Assembly: GCF_014207705.1 (NCBI RefSeq)
Contig: NZ_JACHIU010000001.1
Location: forward strand, 6,316,501-6,380,500
From: Sphaerisporangium rubeum
GTDB lineage: Bacteria; Actinomycetota; Actinomycetes; Streptosporangiales; Streptosporangiaceae
Reading direction: 5' to 3'
Length of the DNA stretch: 64,000 bases
The notes beneath the pieces are model-generated. The model saw only the letters and a list, made by a program, of their open reading frames with translations. It was not told the origin of the DNA and did no database searches. Positions 56,621 through 64,000 of this stretch are shown piece by piece. Both the position numbers and the translations under genes were made by a program. The first letter of the stretch is position 1; each line of letters opens with the position of its first letter.

Positions 56621-57979
56621 ATGCTGCCATCCACGGCAACCCCCCGACCGCACGCCGTCTCCCGTGGTGTGCGCCTCGGCTACGGGGTGGGGTCGTTCTG
56701 CACGGCGTCCTTCACCGCCATCCCCGGTCTGCTGCTCCTCTTCTACCTGACCAATGTGCTCGCCGTACCCCCGTGGCTGGCGGGTGTCGTGGTCTTCGCG
56801 CCGAAGGCGTGGGACCTCGTGCTCAACCCGCTCGTCGGCCGGTGGTCGGACCGCACCACCTCACGGTGGGGCCCCCGGCGTCCCTGGCTGCTGGCCGGCG
56901 CGGCCGTGCTGCCGGTCGCCTTCGCGCTGACCTTCATCGGCCCTCCGCTGAAAGGCACAGGCGCCGCGCTGTTCGTCGGCCTGTTCTTCCTGATCGCCGC
57001 GACGGGGTACGCGCTGTACGAGGTGCCGTACAAGGCGATGCCGGCCGAGATGACCGACGACTACCACGAGCGCACCTCGCTGCTCCAGTGGCGCATGGTG
57101 TTCGTCGCGATCGCCGTGGCGCTGAGCGGCATCCTCGCCCCCGCCATCGCCGGTGGCACGCTGGACGGCTACCGCTCGATGGGGCTGATCTTCGCGGCCA
57201 TCCTGTTCGCCGCGATGATCGCGTCGTTCTTCGGCACGCGCAACGCGCCGCTGACCGGCAGCGTCCTGTCCGAAGGCACCCTGCGTGAGCAGATCGCCGC
57301 CGCGCGGGCCAGCAAGCCGTTCCTGTGGCTGCTCGGCCTGTCGAGCGCGCAGACGCTCGCCGCCGGGGTGATGCTGGCCGGCGGGCCGTACTTCGCGGCG
57401 TACATCCTCGGCGACCCCGGCACGACCAGCCTGCTGTTCGCCGCGCTCGTCGGGCCGATGCTGTTCACCATGCCGCTGTGGGTGTGGCTGGCGCGCAGGC
57501 TCGACAAGCGCGGCGCGATGGTCCTTTCCGGCGCGCTGTTCATGGGAGGAGCGCTGGCGGCCGTGCTCACCCCCCTCGCCGGCGCGTGGCTCGCGTACGC
57601 GGCGATGTTCGTCGTCGGCCTCGGGTACGCCGGGCTGACGCTGCTGCAGTTCTCCATGCTGGCCGACGTGATCGCGCACGACTCACTGGTGAGCGGCCTG
57701 CGCAGAGGCGGCGTGTTCACCGGCCTGTGGACGGCGGTGGAGAGCGCGGTGAGCGCGCTCGGCGCGCTGGTGTTCGGCGGCGCGATCGCCATGGGGGGCT
57801 TCATCTCCTCCGACCCCGAGAACCCCGTCACGCAGCCCGGCAGCGCGGTGGACGCCGTGCTGCTCGCCGACACGATCGTCCCGGCCGTCATCATCTTCAC
57901 CGGGGTGCTCATGACGCTGAAGTACCGGCTGACCTCCGCTCACCTGGACGAGGCCGCCGCCACCCCACGGCCCGCCTGA
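56621..57979 (+). CDS. MFS transporter, GPH (MelB-like) sugar:cation symporter family
   Basis: A 452-residue integral membrane protein with about 12 hydrophobic segments. GPH-family features are FAPKAWDLVLNPLVGRWSDRT and YEVPYKAMPAEMTDDYHERT. It probably imports a glycoside or related solute with a cation; substrate unknown. Confidence 0.85.
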   Translation: MLPSTATPRPHAVSRGVRLGYGVGSFCTASFTAIPGLLLLFYLTNVLAVPPWLAGVVVFAPKAWDLVLNPLVGRWSDRTTSRWGPRRPWLLAGAAVLPVAFALTFIGPPLKGTGAALFVGLFFLIAATGYALYEVPYKAMPAEMTDDYHERTSLLQWRMVFVAIAVALSGILAPAIAGGTLDGYRSMGLIFAAILFAAMIASFFGTRNAPLTGSVLSEGTLREQIAAARASKPFLWLLGLSSAQTLAAGVMLAGGPYFAAYILGDPGTTSLLFAALVGPMLFTMPLWVWLARRLDKRGAMVLSGALFMGGALAAVLTPLAGAWLAYAAMFVVGLGYAGLTLLQFSMLADVIAHDSLVSGLRRGGVFTGLWTAVESAVSALGALVFGGAIAMGGFISSDPENPVTQPGSAVDAVLLADTIVPAVIIFTGVLMTLKYRLTSAHLDEAAATPRPA

Positions 57980-58079
57980 AAACGCCGTATCCACAGGCTT
58001 CCCCGGCGTCCCACGACGCCGGGGAACCATATCCCGCATAATCTGGACACTCCGCCGGTGGCGGGCCGATACTCGGGAC

Positions 58080-58619
58080 ATGAGCTCGTCGCATCCGCCT
58101 GTGCGCGCCTCCGATGGCGACCGTGATCGCGCCATCAACGAGCTCCGTGACCATGCGCTCGACGGTCAGATCTCCCACGACACCTTCCTCGGCCGCGTCG
58201 ACCGCGCGTTGCGCGCGCGCAACCGAGGCGAGCTGACCGACCTGATGTCGGACCTGCCGCCGCGCGGCAGATGGCGGCGCAGGCTCACCGACGCCGTCGC
58301 CTCGGTGTCCGACCTCACCACCCGCATCGAGACGGCCTGGCGCCGTCCCCGCCTCCCCCGCCTCGCGCTCCCCGGCGACAACCGCACGCGGTACGTCGTC
58401 GGCCGCGGCTCCGAGTGCGACCTCATCCTCAGCGACCTCACCGTCTCCCGTGTGCACGCCGAGCTGCGCAGGGACAGCGAGGCCTGGCTGCTGGTCGACC
58501 TCGGCTCGCTCAACGGCACCCGCCTGAACGGCTGGCGTCTGGTCGGGCCCGCGCGGGTGCACGCCGGCGACGAGATCTGCTTCGGCGAGTGCGCCTTCCT
58601 GGTCTGCGCGCCGCAGTAG
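58080..58619 (+). CDS. DUF1707-FHA domain protein
   Basis: A 179-residue protein. The N-terminal DUF1707 (about 8-60) includes RASDGDRDRAINELRDHALDG and RALRARNRGELTDLMSDLP. The C-terminal FHA domain (about 100-175) has VVGRGSECDLIL, VSRVHAELRR and GSLNGTRLNG. FHA domains bind phosphothreonine, so it probably reads Ser/Thr kinase signals. No membrane segment is present. Confidence 0.9.
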   Translation: MSSSHPPVRASDGDRDRAINELRDHALDGQISHDTFLGRVDRALRARNRGELTDLMSDLPPRGRWRRRLTDAVASVSDLTTRIETAWRRPRLPRLALPGDNRTRYVVGRGSECDLILSDLTVSRVHAELRRDSEAWLLVDLGSLNGTRLNGWRLVGPARVHAGDEICFGECAFLVCAPQ

Positions 58620-58753
58620 AGCGCTCCAGTGGCCGCGGCCCTTGACCGGCGGCGGTGAACCTCCCTCAAGATACGAACATTTTCGTATTGCCGCGGCGGC
58701 GGCGGTTTCCCAGGATCCTTGGCATACCCCCGGCCACCGACCTTGGAGGAACC

Positions 58754-60319
58754 GTGCGGATGCCACGACGAACGGCAGGCCCGCTCACGGCCGTGCTGCT
58801 GACACTCACCCTGACATGGGCCTCCGGCGTCGCCGTCCCCGCGAACGCGGCGGACCCGCCGCCGGGGGTGGCGGACCTGGTGCAGGACCTCGACCGGTTA
58901 CTGAACGACTCGCGGCTCACGGTGGCCAAGGCCGGGGTCGTGGTCAAGAGCGCGGCGACCGGCGAGCAGCTGTACGGCCAGGACGCCGGCAAGCTGTTCG
59001 CGCCGGCCTCCAACATGAAGCTGCTCACCTCGGCGGCGGCCGTGGACACCCTCGGTCTCGATCACCGTTTCACCACCAGTGTGCTGAGCACGGGCCGCCG
59101 TTCCGGCCGCACGCTCGACGGCGACCTGTACCTCAAGGGCACCGGCGACCCGACGATGCTGGCCGCCGACTACGACGCGCTGGCGGCCAAGGTCGCGGCG
59201 GCCGGGGTGAAGGTCGTCACCGGCAGGCTCGTCGCGGACGACACATGGTTCGACGACCAGCGGCTCGGCACCGACTGGGCCCAGGACGACGAGCCGTACT
59301 ACTACGCGGCGCAGATCTCCGCGCTCACCGCGGCACCGGACACCGACTTCGACGCCGGGTCGGTCATCGTGTCCGTCGCTCCGGGCCCGGCGGCCGGCGC
59401 CAAGGCCAAGGTGACCACCACCCCGCCGACCTCGCACGTCACCATCGACAACCGCGCCACGACCGGCGCGAAGACCGACGTGCTCGTCACCAGGGTCCAC
59501 GGCACCGGCCGGATCCTCGTCACCGGCACCGTGGCCGCGCGCTACGACGAGTGGATCGCGGTGGACGACCCCACCGGGTACGCCGCGTCGCTGTTCCGTG
59601 CGGCCCTCGCCAGGCACGGCGTCAAGGTGCACGGGCCGACCCGCCGCGGCGCCTCCCCCGCGTCGGCCGCGAGCGTCGCCGAGCGCGCCTCGATGCCGCT
59701 CGGCGAGCTGCTGGTGCCGTTCATGAAGCTCAGCAACAACATCCACGCCGAGATCCTCGTCAAGACGATGGGCCGCGAGGTGTCGGGGTCCGGCACCTGG
59801 GACGCCGGGCTGGCCGTGGTCGCGAAGTTCGCCGCGGCGGCCGGGGTGAGCATGGCCAGGTTCCGCGACGGCTCAGGGCTGTCCCGCGTCGACGGCCTCA
59901 CGCCGGGTGAGCTGACCGCGTACCTGATCGCGCTGCGCGGCAAGCCGTGGTTCCGCACGTGGTACGACGCGCTGCCGATCGCCGGCGTGTCCGACCGGTT
60001 CACCGGCGGCACCCTGCGCAGCCGCATGGCCGGCACCCCCGCCGCCGGCAACGTGCACGCCAAGACGGGGTCGCTGACCGGCGTCACCGGCCTGTCGGGG
60101 TACGTCACCGGCGCGGACGGCGAGCCGCTGGTGTTCTCCGTCCTGATCAACGACTACCTGTCGGCGTCGCCGAAGAACCTTGAGGACGCCATCGCGGTGC
60201 GCCTCGCGCGGTTCAGCAGGGACACCCCGGCCGACGTCACCACCGCCGTACCGCTGCGCACTCATCAGCAGGACGACGGGGACCTGGAGTGCTCATGGCG
60301 CAAACCGGTGCAGTGCTGA
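58754..60319 (+). CDS. dacB: D-alanyl-D-alanine carboxypeptidase/endopeptidase (PBP4, S13)
   Basis: A 521-residue exported penicillin-binding protein that trims peptidoglycan. The signal peptide (AVLLTLTLTWASGVAVPANA) is followed by the active-site triads SNMK (PASNMKLLTSA), SNN (KLSNNIHAE) and KTG (HAKTGSLTG). GGAGGA at 58745-58750 serves either GTG 58754 or ATG 58760; I give the former. The last codons lie in a short tandem repeat (60305-60347). Confidence 0.92.
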   Translation: MRMPRRTAGPLTAVLLTLTLTWASGVAVPANAADPPPGVADLVQDLDRLLNDSRLTVAKAGVVVKSAATGEQLYGQDAGKLFAPASNMKLLTSAAAVDTLGLDHRFTTSVLSTGRRSGRTLDGDLYLKGTGDPTMLAADYDALAAKVAAAGVKVVTGRLVADDTWFDDQRLGTDWAQDDEPYYYAAQISALTAAPDTDFDAGSVIVSVAPGPAAGAKAKVTTTPPTSHVTIDNRATTGAKTDVLVTRVHGTGRILVTGTVAARYDEWIAVDDPTGYAASLFRAALARHGVKVHGPTRRGASPASAASVAERASMPLGELLVPFMKLSNNIHAEILVKTMGREVSGSGTWDAGLAVVAKFAAAAGVSMARFRDGSGLSRVDGLTPGELTAYLIALRGKPWFRTWYDALPIAGVSDRFTGGTLRSRMAGTPAAGNVHAKTGSLTGVTGLSGYVTGADGEPLVFSVLINDYLSASPKNLEDAIAVRLARFSRDTPADVTTAVPLRTHQQDDGDLECSWRKPVQC

Positions 60320-60347
60320 CCTGGAGACCCGGTGCAGTGCTGACCTG
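60305..60347. repeat. 24-bp tandem duplication at the dacB 3' end
   Basis: CCGGTGCAGTGCTGACCTG occurs at 60305-60323 and again at 60329-60347. The first copy contains the dacB stop; the second is untranslated. Confidence 0.85.
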
Positions 60348-60358
60348 AAGGCAACGGA

Positions 60359-60392
60359 ACGGCCCCGCCTGGAGCACACCAGGCGGGGCCGT
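60359..60392. terminator. Bidirectional terminator between dacB and ilvC
   Basis: ACGGCCCCGCCTG and CAGGCGGGGCCGT form a perfect 13-bp stem with an 8-nt loop between convergent genes. Confidence 0.88.
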
Positions 60393-60415
60393 GAACGCCG
60401 CGGACGCGGCGGACG

Positions 60416-61423
<1,008 letters not shown>

Positions 61424-61465
61424 TCAATGGATTTGCGTACGGCTCACCCCGGCGTCGCCGTACGG

Positions 61466-61990
61466 CTACGCGCTGCGGTCCAGGGCCCGGAGCGAGCGAT
61501 CGGTGATGGAACGCGCACCGCGGCCGATGGCCACCATGCCCGACTGGACAAGCTCCTTGATTCCGAACGGCTCGAGCACCCTGATGAAGGCGGCGAGCTT
61601 GTCCGGCGTGCCGGTGACCTCGATGGTCACCGCGTCCGTGGCGACGTCCACGCACCGCGCGCGGAAGAGCTGCACCAGCTCGAGCACGTGCGAGCGGTTC
61701 TCCGCGTCGGCCCGGACCTTGATCAGTGTCAGCTCCCGCTGCACGGACTGCGACGGGTCGAGCTCCACGATCTTGATCACGTTGACCAGCTTGTTGAGCT
61801 GCTTGGTGACCTGTTCGAGCGGCAGCTCGGCGACGTTCACGACGATGGTCATGCGGGACACGTCGTCGTGCTCGGTCGGCCCGACCGCCAGGGAGTCGAT
61901 GTTGAAGCCGCGCCGGCTGAACAGCGCGGCCACCCGTGCGAGCACACCGGGTTTGTTCTCGACGAGAACCGACAGCGTGTGGCGGCTCAT
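61466..61990 (-). CDS. ilvN: Acetolactate synthase small (regulatory) subunit
   Basis: A 174-residue subunit. The N-terminal ACT domain is [20 protein letters not shown] and [12 protein letters not shown], which binds feedback inhibitor valine. The C-terminal domain includes [23 protein letters not shown] 61988-61990 overlaps the ilvB stop (ATGA), giving coupled translation and 1:1 stoichiometry. Confidence 0.96.
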   Translation of the reverse strand: MSRHTLSVLVENKPGVLARVAALFSRRGFNIDSLAVGPTEHDDVSRMTIVVNVAELPLEQVTKQLNKLVNVIKIVELDPSQSVQRELTLIKVRADAENRSHVLELVQLFRARCVDVATDAVTIEVTGTPDKLAAFIRVLEPFGIKELVQSGMVAIGRGARSITDRSLRALDRSA

Positions 61991-63738
61991 GCGTCCTCCT
62001 CGTTGTCCCACACCGGAGCCAGGTCCCTGGCGAACTTGATGTCGTCGTTGCTCGTGCCGGCGGCCACCATGGGCCAGACCATGGCGTCCTTGTGCACGAC
62101 GAAGTCGATGACCACCGGCACGTCGGTGATCTCCCTCGCCTTCGCGATCACCGCGTCGACGTCCTCGGGACGCTCGCAGCGCAGGCCCACACAACCGTAG
62201 GCCTCGGCGAGCTTCACGAAGTCGGGGATGCGGCGCACCGCCTGCAGGTCGGTGTTGGAGTAGCGCTCGTTGTAGAACAACGTCTGCCACTGGCGCACCA
62301 TGCCGAGGTTACCGTTGTTGATGACGGCGACCTTGATCGGCACGCCTTCCAGCGCGCAGGTCGCGAGCTCCTGGTTGGTCATCTGGAAACAGCCGTCGCC
62401 GTCGATGGCCCACACCTCGGTCTCCGGCCGGCCCATCTTGGCGCCGAGCGCCGCCGGCACCGCGAACCCCATGGTGCCGGCGCCGCCGGAGTTGATGAAC
62501 GCTCCGGGCTTGGTGTAGTTGATGAACTGCGAGGCCCACATCTGGTGCTGTCCGACCCCCGCCAGGTAGATGGCGTCGGGGCCGGCGATCTCACCGATGC
62601 GCTTGATGACGTGCTGCGGCGACAGCGTGCCGTCCTCGGGGTCGTCGTACCCGAGGGGGTAGGTGTCGCGGTAGCCGTCCAGCAGGGACCACCAGGCCGA
62701 GTAGTCACCCTTGCGGCCCTCGGCGCGCTCATGCCGCACGGCCGCCAGCAGCTCGGTCAGCACCTCGCGGCAGTCGCCGACGATGGGGACGTCGGCGTGG
62801 CGGTTCTTTGAGATCTCCGCGGGGTCGATGTCCGCGTGGACGATCTTGGCGTGCGGCGCGAACGTGTCGAGCCGGCCGGTCACCCGGTCGTCGAAACGCG
62901 TGCCGAGCGCGATGATCAGGTCGCTGCGCTGCAGGGCCCCCACGGCGGCGACCGTGCCGTGCATGCCGGGCATGCCGAGGTGCAGCGGGTGACCGTCGGG
63001 GAAGGTGCCCCTGGCCATCAACGTGGTGACGACCGGGATGCCGGTCAGCTCGGCCAGCTCCGCGAGCTCCGCCGACGCGCGCGCCTTGTGGACGCCGCCG
63101 CCGACGTACAGGACCGGACGGCGGGCCTCGCCGATCAGCCGGGCCGCCTCGCGGATCTGCTTGGAGTGGGGCCGGGTCACCGGCCGGTACCCCGGCAGCC
63201 GCATGACCGGCGGCCAGGAGAACGTCGTGGTGGCCTGCAGCGCGTCCTTGGCGATGTCGACGAGCACCGGTCCCGGACGGCCGGTGGCGGCGATGTGGAA
63301 CGCCTCGGCGATGATCCGGGGGATGTCACCGGCGTCGGTCACCAGGAAGTTGTGCTTGGTGATCGGCATGGTGATGCCGGAGATGTCGGCCTCCTGGAAG
63401 GCGTCGGTGCCGATCAGCGGCGTCGCGACCTGGCCGGTGATCGCGACCATCGGGACCGAGTCCATGTAGGCGTCGGCGATGGCGGTCACCAGGTTGGTGG
63501 CGCCGGGCCCGCTGGTCGCCATGCAGACCCCGACCTTGCCGGTGGCCTGCGCGTACCCCTCGGCGGCGTGGCCGGCCCCCTGCTCGTGGCGTACGAGCAC
63601 GTGCCTGACCTTGGTGGAGTCGTAGAGCGGGTCGTAGGCGGGGAGGATGGCGCCGCCCGGGATCCCGAACACCGTGTCGGCCCCGACCTGCTCCAGTGCC
63701 CTGACGAGGGCCTGCGCACCTGTCATCTGTTCGGTCAT
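61987..63738 (-). CDS. ilvB: Acetolactate synthase large (catalytic) subunit
   Basis: A 583-residue ThDP/FAD enzyme forming acetolactate and acetohydroxybutyrate. The catalytic Glu lies in [16 protein letters not shown], and the ThDP motif reads [12 protein letters not shown] ... VINN. FAD and beta domains are complete. ATG 63736-63738 has AAGGAAC upstream. It is preceded by a leader-peptide attenuator. Confidence 0.97.
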   Translation of the reverse strand: MTEQMTGAQALVRALEQVGADTVFGIPGGAILPAYDPLYDSTKVRHVLVRHEQGAGHAAEGYAQATGKVGVCMATSGPGATNLVTAIADAYMDSVPMVAITGQVATPLIGTDAFQEADISGITMPITKHNFLVTDAGDIPRIIAEAFHIAATGRPGPVLVDIAKDALQATTTFSWPPVMRLPGYRPVTRPHSKQIREAARLIGEARRPVLYVGGGVHKARASAELAELAELTGIPVVTTLMARGTFPDGHPLHLGMPGMHGTVAAVGALQRSDLIIALGTRFDDRVTGRLDTFAPHAKIVHADIDPAEISKNRHADVPIVGDCREVLTELLAAVRHERAEGRKGDYSAWWSLLDGYRDTYPLGYDDPEDGTLSPQHVIKRIGEIAGPDAIYLAGVGQHQMWASQFINYTKPGAFINSGGAGTMGFAVPAALGAKMGRPETEVWAIDGDGCFQMTNQELATCALEGVPIKVAVINNGNLGMVRQWQTLFYNERYSNTDLQAVRRIPDFVKLAEAYGCVGLRCERPEDVDAVIAKAREITDVPVVIDFVVHKDAMVWPMVAAGTSNDDIKFARDLAPVWDNEEDA

Positions 63739-63776
63739 CGGCTCGTTCCTTGCCTGGCTGAGCTGCGTGTGGCCAT

Positions 63777-63815
63777 AAAAAAGGCCCCGCCCGCCGGGAT
63801 GGCGGCGCTGGGGCT
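63777..63815 (-). terminator. Attenuator terminator upstream of ilvB
   Basis: On the minus strand GCCCC-AGC-GCCGCC pairs with GGCGG-GC-GGGGC, followed by TTTTTT (plus 63777-63782). It sits 40 bp before ilvB. Confidence 0.82.
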
Positions 63816-63838
63816 GCGCGCAGGCTGGGGACTCTTCG

Positions 63839-63916
63839 TCAGCGGCCTGCGCGCCGGCGAAGTACTACGTCCAGGAACCGGGAGGGCCCGGCGCTGAAGT
63901 CCCCAGTGATATGCAT
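63839..63916 (-). CDS. ilvB leader peptide (25 aa)
   Basis: A 25-codon ORF from ATG 63914-63916, ending [12 protein letters not shown]. Leu, Val, Val and Leu codons cluster just before hairpin-forming codons. Alternative pairings are visible: plus-strand arms 63845-63854 with 63816-63825 (perfect 10 bp) and 63896-63906 with 63825-63837 (11 bp with a bulge). This is the layout of ribosome-mediated attenuation responding to BCAA supply. Confidence 0.75.
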   Translation of the reverse strand: MHITGDFSAGPSRFLDVVLRRRAGR

Positions 63917-64000
63917 GCCGCAACCTTAGCCCCTGAGCGTGCGGGGGTGTCAAATCCCCGGACACATGTCTCACGATCCGGACGGCGGAACCCATGTCCC

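Noticed and set aside
60305-60347. Tandem 24-bp repeat as a regulatory element
   Set aside because: It straddles the dacB stop codon with no dyad or promoter nearby; looks like a simple local duplication.

Overview
The window comes from a high-GC actinomycete. Markers are abundant GTG/TTG starts, an IclR-type NdgR regulator divergent from leuC, XRE/DUF397 pairs and secreted plant-polysaccharide hydrolases. The gene mix suits a Streptosporangiales/Streptomyces-like filamentous soil organism; the genus cannot be fixed by eye. Both flanks follow the branched-chain amino acid (BCAA) and serine gene order I recall from Streptomyces coelicolor (ilvBNC, serA, leuB, ilvE, cimA ... gltX ... ndgR/leuC).

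Left flank (1-10.9 kb): 5' part of leuC, ndgR, a very acidic hypothetical protein, two tRNA-Glu(CTC) and one tRNA-Gln(CTG), an M3 metallopeptidase, an Rpn-like nuclease gene with a truncated tandem copy, gltX, a fumarylacetoacetate-hydrolase-family gene and an IsdG/MhuD-like monooxygenase.

Accessory block (about 10.9-48.2 kb). (a) 11.0-36.1 kb is a complete type 2 BREX / phage growth limitation locus: pglW, pglX, then a 6.9-kb insert, then pglY-pglZ-brxD-brxHI, the last four coupled by 4-nt overlaps. The insert holds a tight cassette (2OG-Fe dioxygenase, TPR/membrane protein, PP2C-like phosphatase, Nudix), an XRE/DUF397 pair, a two-domain HATPase protein and a frameshifted AAA ATPase. The middle of pglX is compositionally foreign. 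(b) 36.3-39.0 kb looks like a small ribosomally synthesised peptide locus: an 82-residue precursor made of three 24-residue repeats, a strong hairpin, a TPR protein and a SagB-type flavin dehydrogenase, with no YcaO nearby. (c) 39.0-45.5 kb carries secreted carbohydrate-active enzymes (GH11 xylanase with ricin-type lectin domain, CE1-like esterase with CBM2, heparinase II/III-like lyase) and a WYL regulator. (d) 45.5-48.2 kb has a membrane NACHT NTPase and a decayed VOC gene.

Right flank (48.2-64 kb): cimA with a BCAA-rich leader peptide and terminator, an O-methyltransferase, ilvE, leuB, a 40-residue His-rich peptide, serA, an uncharacterised protein, an MFS symporter, a DUF1707-FHA protein, a PBP4-type carboxypeptidase and ilvC-ilvN-ilvB, the last with its own leader attenuator. 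A shared dyad, TCTCR-N5-YGAGA, occurs twice between leuC and ndgR and once each upstream of leuB and cimA. It is a good candidate for a common NdgR operator linking both flanks.

The most novel-looking items are the repeat-peptide/SagB locus, the four-gene cassette nested in the BREX locus, and the BCAA operator/attenuator set. All calls are by eye from sequence; no database search was run.
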